Shown here piece by piece: positions 36,029 through 44,541 of a DNA stretch of 64,000 nt. The stretch covers positions 496,001 to 560,000 of the forward strand of contig NZ_JADYWW010000001.1 in NCBI RefSeq assembly GCF_015864575.1, read 5' to 3'. The position numbers and the translations under genes were made by a program. Each line of letters begins with the position of its first letter. The first letter of the stretch is position 1. The stretch comes from Salinibacterium sp. SWN248 (lineage in GTDB: Bacteria > Actinomycetota > Actinomycetes > Actinomycetales > Microbacteriaceae). The notes below the pieces were generated by a model. It was not told the DNA's origin and did not search any database. It was given only the letters and a program-made list of their open reading frames with translations.

Positions 36029-36056
36029 ATTCTAACTGATTGCCTAATTTAAGCAA
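36029..36056 (-). promoter_or_regulatory. Promoter of the AbiF-associated RNA
   Basis: On the minus strand TTGCTT (36056-36051) and TAGAAT (36034-36029, five of six matches to TATAAT) are 16 bases apart in an AT-rich setting. The predicted start is just before the hairpin at 36015-35984, so the transcript begins with the structured element. Confidence 0.5.
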
Positions 36057-36221
36057 AGCACTTTTGCGCGGATGTGGATTGGGTTCGAGCGTCAGCGGGT
36101 TTTCGGGCTCGACGTGATGCGACAATCGTTTGCAAAGCGAGATGTGATGCTTCATCCACATTGCGTCTTGAGAAGTGAGCGTCGGGGTTGGCTATGGGCC
36201 CTTTCCGCGGTCATGTTTCGA

Positions 36222-36256
36222 AGTTGTCTTGAGTTATTCAAAACAACTGGTACCGT
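36222..36256 (+). promoter_or_regulatory. 27-bp palindromic Fur/CatR-type operator with promoter
   Basis: AGTTGTCTTGA (36222-36232) and TCAAAACAACT (36238-36248) form 11-bp arms with a single mismatch around GTTAT. The sequence resembles the TCTTGA-N-ATTC-type box of mycobacterial FurA and the sites of Streptomyces CatR (family knowledge). It covers the -35 TTGAGT (36229-36234) of a promoter whose -10 TACCGT is at 36251-36256, so the repressor would block its own transcription. Confidence 0.7.
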
Positions 36257-36263
36257 CGTAGGT

Positions 36264-36713
36264 GTGGAAACAGTGACGGATTCGGCGCTCGCCGACACTC
36301 TGCGAGAGGCCGGTCTCAAAGTGACCGAGCCCCGCGTCGCTGTGCTGACCGCGCTCACCGACATCCCTCACTCCGATGCCGACACGATTTTCGGAGCTGT
36401 ACTGCCGAGTGTGCCCGGCACCTCCCTCCAAGCCGTGTACGGAGTGCTGGCGGCGTTGACGGCGGCGGGCTTGCTGCGCAAGATCGAACCGGCAGGGTCA
36501 TCCGCCCTCTATGAACGTCGCACTGGCGACAACCATCACCACATCGTGTGCACCGAATGCGGTGCCGTGCGCGATGTGGACTGTGTCGTCGGTCACGCGC
36601 CGTGCCTCACGCCCTCCGATGCCGGTGGCTTCACCGTGCACATCGCCGAAGTGAACTTCTGGGGTGTCTGCCCCGATTGCCAGAACGCTCTCACCCAAAA
36701 GAGCGCAGACTGA
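36264..36713 (+). CDS. Fur-family peroxide-responsive regulator (CatR/FurA-like)
   Basis: The protein (149 residues from GTG 36264) has the Fur winged helix (LREAGLKVTEPRVAVLTALTDIP, then QAVYGVLAALTAAGLLRKIEP) and the zinc and metal sites HHHIVCTEC, CVVGHAPC and VCPDC. The -10 element ends seven bases before GTG 36264, so translation is probably leaderless, as for actinobacterial furA; GTG 36273 is an alternative. The frame continues upstream to 36072, but those residues have no family match. It is followed by a catalase, matching the catR-catA or furA-katG pairing. Confidence 0.92.
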   Translation: METVTDSALADTLREAGLKVTEPRVAVLTALTDIPHSDADTIFGAVLPSVPGTSLQAVYGVLAALTAAGLLRKIEPAGSSALYERRTGDNHHHIVCTECGAVRDVDCVVGHAPCLTPSDAGGFTVHIAEVNFWGVCPDCQNALTQKSAD

Positions 36714-36790
36714 ACAACAGAGACAGAGCTGTCTACGCTGTAGCCCATTCTTCAATTTGCCACTAATCACACCCACACAAAGGAGACATC

Positions 36791-38290
36791 GTGACTGAAC
36801 CCACGACAACCCAGGCCGGCGCACCCATTGCGAGCGACGAACATTCGCTCACCACGGGTCCCGATGGCGCAACCGCACTTCACGACCGTTTTCTGGTCGA
36901 GAAGCTTGCCTCGTTCAACCGTGAGCGTGTGCCGGAGCGCAACCCTCACGCCAAGGGTGGTGGAGCATTCGGAGAGTTCGTCGTCACTGAAGACGTGTCG
37001 CAGTTCACGAAGGCCGCCGTCTTCCAGAAGGGTGCGAAGAGCGAAACGATTCTGCGGTTCTCGTCCGTAGCCGGTGAGCAGGGTTCGCCCGACACCTGGC
37101 GCGACGTTCGTGGCTTCGCGCTGCGTTTCTACACGACCGAGGGCAACTACGACATCGTCGGAAACAACACCCCCGTCTTCTTCCTCCGCGACGCCATGAA
37201 GTTCCCCGACTTCATCCACTCGCAGAAGCGCATGGGCGACTCTGGCCTGCGCAACGGCGACATGCAGTGGGACTTCTGGACCCTCTCGCCCGAAAGCGCC
37301 CACCAGGTCACGTACCTCATGGGTGACCGCGGCCTCAGCAAGTCGTGGCGCCACATCAACGGCTACGGATCGCACACCTACCAGTGGATCAACGCTGCCG
37401 GTGAGCGCTTCTGGGTGCAGTACCACTTCCACTCCCGCCAGGGCGTAGAGCTGATGGAAGCTGCGGATGCCGAGCGCATCGCCGGAGAAGACGCCGACTA
37501 CTACCGTCGCGACCTCTTCGATTCCATCGCCAAGGGCGACTTCCCCACGTGGGACGTTTCGGTTCAGGTCATGCCCTACGAAGAAGCCAAGACCTACCGC
37601 TTCAACCCCTTCGACATGACCAAGACCTGGTCGCACAAGGACTACCCGCTGATTCCGGTGGGCCACTTCACGCTCAACCGCAACCCGGAGAGCTTCTTCG
37701 CGCAGATCGAGCAGTCAGCGTTCTCGCCGTCGAACATGGTTCCCGGCACCGACATCAGCCCCGACAAGATGCTGATGGCGCGTGTGTTCTCCTACCCGGA
37801 TGCCCAGCGCAACCGCATCGGAGCCAACTACAACCAGCTCCCCGTCAACCAGCCTCACGCCTCCGAAGCGCGCAACTACCAGCACGAAGGCGCCATGAAC
37901 TACAAGATCGGTGACGCTGCAGCACGCACGTACACGCCGAACTCGTTCGGTGGACCCGCAGCTCAGCCCGAGCTTGCTGGCGAAGGTGGCTGGGCAAGCG
38001 ACGGCGAACTCATGCGCAGCGCTCAGACCCTGCACTCCGAAGACGACGACTTCGGCCAGGCCGGAACGCTCTACCGCGACGTCTTCTCGGCAGAGTCGAA
38101 GGCTCGCTTCATCGAAACCCTCACCGGACAGGGCCGCGGCATCACCGTTCCCGAGATCCTCGAGCGTTTCTACTGGTACTGGGGCAGCGTGGATGCCGAA
38201 CTCGGCGCCACCCTCCGCAAGACCGTTCCCGGCAACGGCGACACCGCCAACGAGGAAGCCGACCCCGTCGGAGTCGGCCCCGCCGAGTAG
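36791..38290 (+). CDS. katA: Monofunctional haem catalase
   Basis: Breaks down hydrogen peroxide. The 499-residue clade 3-type protein has the distal His in [16 protein letters not shown], Asn in [19 protein letters not shown], and the proximal haem Tyr in [17 protein letters not shown]. The usual RVVHA before the His is NPHA here, a small departure. GTG 36791 has AAAGGAG at 36779-36785, five bases upstream. It is co-directional with the Fur-type gene 77 bases before it and likely repressed by it. Confidence 0.97.
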   Translation: MTEPTTTQAGAPIASDEHSLTTGPDGATALHDRFLVEKLASFNRERVPERNPHAKGGGAFGEFVVTEDVSQFTKAAVFQKGAKSETILRFSSVAGEQGSPDTWRDVRGFALRFYTTEGNYDIVGNNTPVFFLRDAMKFPDFIHSQKRMGDSGLRNGDMQWDFWTLSPESAHQVTYLMGDRGLSKSWRHINGYGSHTYQWINAAGERFWVQYHFHSRQGVELMEAADAERIAGEDADYYRRDLFDSIAKGDFPTWDVSVQVMPYEEAKTYRFNPFDMTKTWSHKDYPLIPVGHFTLNRNPESFFAQIEQSAFSPSNMVPGTDISPDKMLMARVFSYPDAQRNRIGANYNQLPVNQPHASEARNYQHEGAMNYKIGDAAARTYTPNSFGGPAAQPELAGEGGWASDGELMRSAQTLHSEDDDFGQAGTLYRDVFSAESKARFIETLTGQGRGITVPEILERFYWYWGSVDAELGATLRKTVPGNGDTANEEADPVGVGPAE

Positions 38291-38330
38291 CACTGAGTTA
38301 GAACGGCAGCGCTAACGCGAAGTCGAACAC

Positions 38331-38366
38331 CGGATGCCCGGTCCCACCTGTGGGGCCGGGCATCCG
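38331..38366. terminator. Strong bidirectional hairpin after katA
   Basis: CGGATGCCCGG (38331-38341) pairs with CCGGGCATCCG (38356-38366), with an inner CCCAC-CT-GTGGG pairing (38343-38354), giving 16 bp almost uninterrupted. It lies between convergent katA and the TSUP gene, 40 bases after katA's stop. No T-run follows. Confidence 0.65.
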
Positions 38367-38370
38367 TGCG

Positions 38371-39111
38371 TTAAGCCGAGAGACCGAGTGCCCCGTCGAT
38401 CACAGCGACCGTGCCTCCGACATAGGCCACGATAATCACCGCGATGCGAGCAGCCCGGTGGCTGACATGGCGAGTGAGCACTTCACCCAGCGCGAGCCCG
38501 ACCAGCAGTGAGCCGACGATGAGAATCCAGCTGGCGGCATCCAAATCAGGAAGCACGCCGCCCGAGAAGAACGCCTTCGTGACGAGGGATGCCGTGCCCA
38601 CGATCACAAAATACGGCTGCAGCGTGGCCGCGAAGTTCACTTGAGGCCAGCGCATCAGCACCGCGTAGATGCTGAGAGCCGGGCCGCCGACGCCCGCCGC
38701 CGTATTCATGAAACCGGATGCTGCCCCCGCCACAATTGCCGTCGGGCGGGCCGGAACGATATGTTCCGCGCGCGTGATGAGCAACGTCGCGGTGAGAGCC
38801 AAGATGACGAGCACGCCAACGCTGAGCTGCAGAACGGAGCCGGGCAAACGGGTGACGAGTAGCGATCCGGGAATGATGGCTAGCACTGCCGGGATCGCCA
38901 GCCACGCCAGGGTGCGCCACTCGATGTGGCGCCAGACCCGCGGAATAATGAGCAGCGACGACACGACGCCGCACAGGTTCACGACGAGCACGCCGTCGAA
39001 GGGGCCGAGCAGAATCACGATCAGCGGCGACGCTACGAGCGCGAACCCCATGCCCGTGATGCGTTGAGAGAGTGCTCCTATAACGACGGCGAGAGCGACA
39101 AGAGCGAGCAC
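38371..39111 (-). CDS. TSUP (TauE/SafE) family membrane transporter
   Basis: The 246-residue protein has seven to eight hydrophobic segments and the TauE/SafE pattern: ALSQRITGMGFALVASPL near the start, PTAIVAGAASGFMNTAAGVGGPALSIY in the middle. Such proteins are thought to export sulfur-containing or organic anions. It is convergent with katA; no partner genes are seen. Confidence 0.88.
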   Translation of the reverse strand: MLALVALAVVIGALSQRITGMGFALVASPLIVILLGPFDGVLVVNLCGVVSSLLIIPRVWRHIEWRTLAWLAIPAVLAIIPGSLLVTRLPGSVLQLSVGVLVILALTATLLITRAEHIVPARPTAIVAGAASGFMNTAAGVGGPALSIYAVLMRWPQVNFAATLQPYFVIVGTASLVTKAFFSGGVLPDLDAASWILIVGSLLVGLALGEVLTRHVSHRAARIAVIIVAYVGGTVAVIDGALGLSA

Positions 39112-39205
39112 CGCCCCAGCCTAAGCGGATGCCGGGTTTACCAAAGACCGCAGCAGGCGCAGAGTGCGGGCTGCCCGTCGCGAGGCAGCGGGGATGGTGG
39201 CAGGG

Positions 39206-39670
39206 CTAGAGGTTTTTGGCGTAGCAGACGCTCAGTGGCTCGCCCACGTAGTCGCCGAAGTTTTCGATGCGGCTGTAGCCCTCGCGCTCGTAAAAGCGCA
39301 TGGCGTCGGGCTGGGCTGTTCCGGTTTCGAGCGCCAACGTCGTTGCTGACTGGGCGCGGGCCCATTCTTCGAGTCCCTTGAGTACAGCAACTGCAATACC
39401 GGTACCGCGCTGAGCGGGCGTGACGTACATCCGCTTCACTTCAAAGATCTCTTCGCTCAGCTCACGGAGCCCGCCGCACCCAGCCGGAACGCCATCGACA
39501 TAGGCGATCAAGAACACCACAACAGAGTCAGCGTTCGGCTTGACGCCGGGTTCGCTGTCTTCGGTTCCGTACCGTGCTGTGAGCTCAGCGCGCTGCGCTG
39601 AACGCAGCATGACCGAGTCGGCGTGCTCAAAGGGAACGCTACGGAGTTCGAGTTCGTAAGTGTCTTCCAC
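39206..39670 (-). CDS. GNAT N-acetyltransferase
   Basis: The 154-residue protein has the motif A acetyl-CoA loop EVKRMYVTPAQRGTGIAVAVLKGLEEWA and the C-terminal DAMRFYEREGYSRIENFGDYVGEPLSVCYAK. It is a small single-domain GNAT, unlinked to its neighbours functionally. The substrate is unknown. Confidence 0.9.
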   Translation of the reverse strand: MEDTYELELRSVPFEHADSVMLRSAQRAELTARYGTEDSEPGVKPNADSVVVFLIAYVDGVPAGCGGLRELSEEIFEVKRMYVTPAQRGTGIAVAVLKGLEEWARAQSATTLALETGTAQPDAMRFYEREGYSRIENFGDYVGEPLSVCYAKNL

Positions 39671-39734
39671 GTCAGAATTCTAGTCTGCGTGCCACACGGA
39701 GCTCGCCAAGTGTCGACGACGCTGCTAGCGGTGA

Positions 39735-40676
39735 TTAGTTGCGACTCGGGAAGATTCCTAGGTGGCAGAGTGTCCACGTCATGTTGTTAGGCGTGACCGC
39801 GCTCATGTCGGGAATGTTGAAGGTGGTGCGACCATCACCGCCGTAGGTGGTCCCTAGAAGCGAGAAGAGTGCAGTGTTGTTTGCAATTGACAGTTCACGC
39901 CCATCGGCCACGATGCCTTCACCGGCGTAGCTTGATGCTGTCAATGAGAGGGTGCCCAGATAGCACTCGTAGGTTCCGCCGTCACCCGCGCGATTAACGC
40001 TACTTCCGAAGCTGTTGGAGAGAGCGGAATCGCCGGTTGCGCCGGTTGCGCCGGCAGCTCCTGTTGCGCCGGCAGCTCCCGTTTCGCCTGTTGGGCCCGC
40101 GTCGCCCTGAGGCCCCTGCGGGCCGGCCGGGCCGTCAGCGCCGTTGGTGCCCGTTGCGCCGGTGGGGCCTGTGGCGCCGGTGAGGCCGATGGGGCCGGTC
40201 GCTCCGGTGAGTCCTGTAGTGCCGTCAGTGCCGTCTGCACCCGCGGCGCCAGTGGCTCCCGTCGGTCCTCTGAGCGCGGTGCCTCCGTTCGCCCCGGTGA
40301 GTCCTGTTGCGCCTGTTGCGCCATTGAGACCGTCGGCGCCATCAGCTCCGTCGCTACCATCAGCGCCATCAGTGCCGTTTTTCCCGTCTTCGCCGTCCGC
40401 GGCAGCGTCGGTCATGAAGACTGCTTCGACAAAACCGGCACCGCACGAGTCGCCAGCGTCAATGAGCTTGATAGCCGAGGCGGTGGTGTCGACGCAGGCC
40501 TTCTGCAGCGCATCCGCAGAACTGCCCTGGCTCGTGCAGCCGGCAAGCATGACGGCTGCCACGGCTGCTCCTGCAAACAGTCGAAGTGAACGGGACGGCG
40601 TACGGGAGGCTGAAGGCAAAGAGGAGATCCAGACATAGGAGAAGCGCAGTAATGCGTCACGGGTTGATACAAACAT
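39735..40676 (-). CDS. Collagen-like lipoprotein with a phage tail-collar domain
   Basis: The 313-residue protein has a long N-terminal region and a lipobox MLAGC at about residues 42-46. Residues about 95-220 are Gly-X-Y collagen triplets rich in GAT, GPT and GAD (for example [24 protein letters not shown]). The C-terminal ~65 residues ([17 protein letters not shown], then [19 protein letters not shown]) match the Phage_Collar domain shared with microcystin-dependent and tail-fibre proteins. It should form a surface trimeric stalk with an adhesive tip. Confidence 0.85.
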   Translation of the reverse strand: MFVSTRDALLRFSYVWISSLPSASRTPSRSLRLFAGAAVAAVMLAGCTSQGSSADALQKACVDTTASAIKLIDAGDSCGAGFVEAVFMTDAAADGEDGKNGTDGADGSDGADGADGLNGATGATGLTGANGGTALRGPTGATGAAGADGTDGTTGLTGATGPIGLTGATGPTGATGTNGADGPAGPQGPQGDAGPTGETGAAGATGAAGATGATGDSALSNSFGSSVNRAGDGGTYECYLGTLSLTASSYAGEGIVADGRELSIANNTALFSLLGTTYGGDGRTTFNIPDMSAVTPNNMTWTLCHLGIFPSRN

Positions 40677-40792
40677 AACGAAGTTCTCTCAGTTAACCCA
40701 AGTGGTCTCGGCCCCCAGTATGGGGGTGCAGCGGGCGTTCTACCTGCCTGCCATGGTGGGTGAACACAGCTACAGGGTGCAGAATTCGAAGC

Positions 40793-43021
40793 ATGATGAA
40801 TGCGAACGGCGGTGGGCAGCGCGGTGGCGAAGAACTGATCAGTGACGTAGCCGAACCCGTCGCATTAATAGCTTCCTCCCACGCCTTCGAGGAAGTGGTG
40901 GCTGCTGTTCGCGCCGGCACAATCGATGCGGATGAGGCCTCAGCCCAACTCATCAGACTGCTGACCGACAAAGAGATGCTCGGTCTGCTCGACGGTGACT
41001 CTCCCCGGCGGCTCCTGCCCTTCATCCCGGCCCTTCTCGGGCGGCGGCCATTCGTGGCCGGTGCAGTGTCACGGCTCGGCATCCCCGGCATCCGCTTCAG
41101 CGATGGTGCTCGCGGCGTCGTGATTGGCGCGGCTACGGCGTTCCCCGTGACAATGGCGCGGGCGGCAACGTGGGACCCAGAGCTTGAGGAGCGCGTCGGG
41201 GTGGCAATCGGCGCCGAGACCCGCGCTCGGGGCGCCAACTACTCGGCGTCGGTGTGCGTGAACCTGCTGCGGCATCCGGCCTGGGGGCGCGCGCAGGAAT
41301 GCTACGGCGAAGACCCGGTACTCGTCGGCCAGATGGGCTCGGCCCTCACCCGCGGTGTTCGCGTGCACACGATGGCGTGCGTCAAGCATTTCGCGCTCAA
41401 CTCCATGGAGAACGAACGTTTCGAAGTGGATGTCGCCGTCGACGACCACGCCCTGCACGAGGTGTATTTGCCCCATTTCAAAGCCACGGTGGATGCCGGA
41501 GCCGACTCGATCATGAGCGCCTACAACCGGGTGCGCGGCGAGTATATGGATGTCAACCGCGCCCTGCTGACAGACGTACTGCGCGACGAGTGGGGCTTCA
41601 CCGGCTTCGTGACGAGCGACTGGGTGTTCGGTACGCACGATGCCGTCGCGAGCCTCGAAGCCGGAATGGACGTCGAGATGCCGCTGCGGATGCTGCGGGC
41701 TCGTGCCCTCCCTGCGGCTCTCCGTAACGGTGAGCTCGACCGCGCGACCGTGCTGCAGTCGGCCCACCGCATCCTGCGCACCAGCATTCTGCATGCGGCC
41801 ACGCGCCAGCAGCAGGAGCCGGATGTGTCAGTCATCGCCTCGCCCGCGCACCGGGCTCTTGCCCTTCACGCCGCCGCCGAGTCGATCGTGCTGCTCAAGA
41901 ACGACGCTGTTGAAACCGCGCCCCTGCTGCCGTTGCCGCGCACCACGCGTCGGCTCGCTGTCATCGGGCGGCTCGCTGACGCAGACAATCTGGGCGATCA
42001 CGGCTCATCGCGGGTGCGGCCGCCGTCCACCGTTTCCCCGTTGCAAGGGTTGCGCGAAGCGTTCCCCGCGGCTCACATCACGACCGCCACAGGCAAGGAC
42101 GAGAGCGCTGCTGCGGCGCTCGCGGCGCAGGCAGAGATCGCGATCGTCGTTGTCGGGCTCGATCAGCATGACGAGGGGGAGTCGGTTGTCACCGGGGGAG
42201 TCGACGTCGGAATCCTCGGTCGCGCATTCAACTCCGGCCTGTCTCGCCGCATTTTCATCGGGCTGGCGCACCTCGCGGCACGCTTCGTTCGCGGTGGCGA
42301 TCGCAGCTCGCTCGAACTGCGGCCTTCTGACGCGAGTCTCATCAGAGCCGTTGCCGCAGCCAACCCGCGCACGGTGGTGGTGCTGGTCGGCGGCAGTGCG
42401 ATCGTGACCGACGCCTGGCGGGATCGTATTTCTGCGCTGGTTCTCGCCTGGTACGGCGGCATGGAAGGCGGGCACGCGCTCGCGAGCATGCTCACCGGCG
42501 AGGCCGAACCCGGAGGCCGGTTGCCCTTCGTCATCCCGCGCGACGCCGCTCAACTGCCTCCATTCGACAGCGCAGCGAAGGCAGTGGTCTATGACGACAC
42601 CTGGGGCCAGCGCCACCTCGATGGCACCGGCAGCACTCCCGCCTTCCCCTTCGGATTCGGCCTGGGCTACACGACGATGACCCACGAGCTGCTCGACCAC
42701 ACCTTCGCCGACACCGGCGGCAGCGCTCGCGTGCTCGTCACCAATACAGGGGACCGCGACGGATCGATCGTCGTGCAGCTTTACGCTGCTGACGTGGCGG
42801 CCGAGCATCCGGTCGCCCAATTAGTGGGCTTTCAGAAAGTGATAGTGCGGCGCGGGGCGAGCACGACCGTACAGATTGCGCTCGATGCGGGGCCGACGTT
42901 GCAGCGGGATCCGAATACTCGACAGTGGAGCGCGCGGTCAGGCGAGTGGGCGCTGCTCGCCGCTCAGCACAGCCCGTCGAACTGGACTGGCGCGGAGCCG
43001 TTGCGCCCTATCGCCGGCTAG
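40793..43021 (+). CDS. GH3 family beta-glucosidase (second copy type)
   Basis: The 742-residue protein (ATG 40793; GTG 40760 and ATG 40796 also possible) has the GH3 core: FSDGARGV, CVKHFALNSMENERF, the nucleophile Asp in FVTSDWVFG (about residue 276), and a C-terminal FnIII-like region (FPFGFGLGYT, then VLVTNTGDRDGSIVVQLY). There is no signal peptide. It differs clearly from the island enzyme at 1469-3805, having the SMENERFEVDV loop of the aryl-glucosidase subgroup. Its end overlaps the convergent glycosyltransferase gene by 14 bases. Confidence 0.9.
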   Translation: MMNANGGGQRGGEELISDVAEPVALIASSHAFEEVVAAVRAGTIDADEASAQLIRLLTDKEMLGLLDGDSPRRLLPFIPALLGRRPFVAGAVSRLGIPGIRFSDGARGVVIGAATAFPVTMARAATWDPELEERVGVAIGAETRARGANYSASVCVNLLRHPAWGRAQECYGEDPVLVGQMGSALTRGVRVHTMACVKHFALNSMENERFEVDVAVDDHALHEVYLPHFKATVDAGADSIMSAYNRVRGEYMDVNRALLTDVLRDEWGFTGFVTSDWVFGTHDAVASLEAGMDVEMPLRMLRARALPAALRNGELDRATVLQSAHRILRTSILHAATRQQQEPDVSVIASPAHRALALHAAAESIVLLKNDAVETAPLLPLPRTTRRLAVIGRLADADNLGDHGSSRVRPPSTVSPLQGLREAFPAAHITTATGKDESAAAALAAQAEIAIVVVGLDQHDEGESVVTGGVDVGILGRAFNSGLSRRIFIGLAHLAARFVRGGDRSSLELRPSDASLIRAVAAANPRTVVVLVGGSAIVTDAWRDRISALVLAWYGGMEGGHALASMLTGEAEPGGRLPFVIPRDAAQLPPFDSAAKAVVYDDTWGQRHLDGTGSTPAFPFGFGLGYTTMTHELLDHTFADTGGSARVLVTNTGDRDGSIVVQLYAADVAAEHPVAQLVGFQKVIVRRGASTTVQIALDAGPTLQRDPNTRQWSARSGEWALLAAQHSPSNWTGAEPLRPIAG

Positions 43022-44471
43022 CGCCGGTAGCCGCGTGCGGGAGCGGGTCAATGCGAACACGCAGGGAGTCGTCGTGGCGCAGAACGGCCCGGATCAAGCG
43101 GCGGCCCTCCCAGCGAAGCGACGCGAGTGTCTGATCGGGGCGGAGCACTAACTCGCCCTCGGTCGACGCGTAGCGCTTCTGCAGGTCTTTCAGCTCGTCG
43201 GCTTTCAGGAGTGCGACCGTGCTGTTGTCGGTGGGATCGGTCAGCCGTACCAGAGCGGAATCTCCCCGCAAGTCGCTCGCCACCAGTCGTTTTTCGCTGG
43301 CGGCAAGAATAGCTTTTTGAGCGTCTCGGGTCACGACAATCGGGCGGCGCGGGCCATCGAGCAGGCCGGTAAGAACGTCCGCTGCGGCATCTGGCCGGCC
43401 AGTTTTCTTCGCGGCTGCTTGCATCCGTTCGAGGCGGCCGGGCTCGCGCAAAATCTGGTCGATCTTCCAGCCGAGCGTGGTGACGTCATTGCAGCGAACA
43501 GCTGCACCCTGCTCCATCAGGTAGTCACCGTTGCGAACCTCTTGCCCCGGGATGGGGTTTACCAGCACCATCGGCAACCCCGCCGCCATGCATTCGGAAG
43601 CCGATAGCCCGCCCGGTTTACCCACAAAGAGGTCGGCGCTTCTCAGAAGTGCGGGCATCTCGGTTGTGAATCCCAGAATGTGGAAGCGATCGTCAGTGCC
43701 AACGAGTTTCTCAATGTCGTCACGAGTCTCCTCGTTGTGTCCGCATACGACGGTGGCTGTGAAGGCTGAGCGCATATGCAGTGTCTGCCGCACCGCAGCG
43801 ACGGCGTAGTCCCCGCCCGCAGCGCCTGCAGAAATCAAGATGTGGGGAACGTCATGGGCGACGCGGTCGGTTTCGGCATCCGGATACGAACTGATCGGGA
43901 TGCCGGTGGCGGCTACACGATCGGCGGGCAGGCCGAGCGCCATCAGTTCCACCCTGCCTTCCTCGCGCGCCACATTAAACGAGTGGAATGCGCTGGTCAG
44001 CCAGAGGCCTTGAGGGTCGTAGTCGGTGGTGACAACCGCTGTTTTGGCATCAATTACTCCGCGCATAAGGAGCGTGGACATGAGCTGGGCGGGAAGAAAG
44101 TGTGTGCTGACGATTGCGGTCGGCTGAAAGCGTTTGATGGCGCGAATCACGGGAAGAGAGTTGGCCTGCGTCCAGGGGTCGATCGGTCCCCTGCGCCAAA
44201 AAGGGGCGTCGCTGACGTCGTACGCCCACTCAAGCACCCACGGCAAACCTTTGGCGAGCACGAAGTAGCCCTTGCCCAACACGTCGCGGTACAGAGTGCT
44301 GCTCACCTGAAGCACGTCGAGCACTTTCACTTCGACGACATCCGTGCGCGCATCACACGCTTGGCGCACTGCCGCGGCGGCGCTGTTATGCCCCGAGCCG
44401 ACACCAGCAGACAAGATCAGTACCCGCTCTCCTCCAGCAGTGGGGGAATGAGTGGGGAGGGTCTCTGGCAT
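43008..44471 (-). CDS. MGDG-synthase-like glycosyltransferase (GT28) with C-terminal extension
   Basis: The 487-residue protein has the MGDG_synth N-terminus LILSAGVGSGHNSAAAAVRQ and the GT28 donor-binding block LFVGKPGGLSASECMAAGLPMVLVNPIPGQEVRNGDYL. Family members add sugars to diacylglycerol or related lipids at the membrane. About 110 residues after the GT core (from TRDAQKAILAASEKRLVAS onward) form an extra domain I do not recognise. It is convergent with the GH3 gene and overlaps it by 14 bases. Confidence 0.88.
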   Translation of the reverse strand: MPETLPTHSPTAGGERVLILSAGVGSGHNSAAAAVRQACDARTDVVEVKVLDVLQVSSTLYRDVLGKGYFVLAKGLPWVLEWAYDVSDAPFWRRGPIDPWTQANSLPVIRAIKRFQPTAIVSTHFLPAQLMSTLLMRGVIDAKTAVVTTDYDPQGLWLTSAFHSFNVAREEGRVELMALGLPADRVAATGIPISSYPDAETDRVAHDVPHILISAGAAGGDYAVAAVRQTLHMRSAFTATVVCGHNEETRDDIEKLVGTDDRFHILGFTTEMPALLRSADLFVGKPGGLSASECMAAGLPMVLVNPIPGQEVRNGDYLMEQGAAVRCNDVTTLGWKIDQILREPGRLERMQAAAKKTGRPDAAADVLTGLLDGPRRPIVVTRDAQKAILAASEKRLVASDLRGDSALVRLTDPTDNSTVALLKADELKDLQKRYASTEGELVLRPDQTLASLRWEGRRLIRAVLRHDDSLRVRIDPLPHAATGASRR

Positions 44472-44541
44472 GGAGGAAATGATAGTCGAGCCCGGTGCGG
44501 CTGCGCCCGGAGTTTGTGCAGTTCCGTTCCCGGAAAACTTC

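Noticed and set aside
36074-36160. DnaA-box-like TGTGGATTG and TCATCCACA, forming an inverted repeat near the AbiF locus
   Set aside because: Only two imperfect copies, with no AT-rich unwinding region or replication gene recognised; not enough for an origin.
39941-40400. Short-period DNA repeats that could suggest a CRISPR or satellite array
   Set aside because: They are the coding triplets of the collagen-like region, in frame and without spacers.
39735-40676. Tail-collar domain as sign of a prophage
   Set aside because: No other phage structural, lysis or integration genes are nearby, and the protein has a lipobox and collagen repeats, so it is a cell-surface protein.
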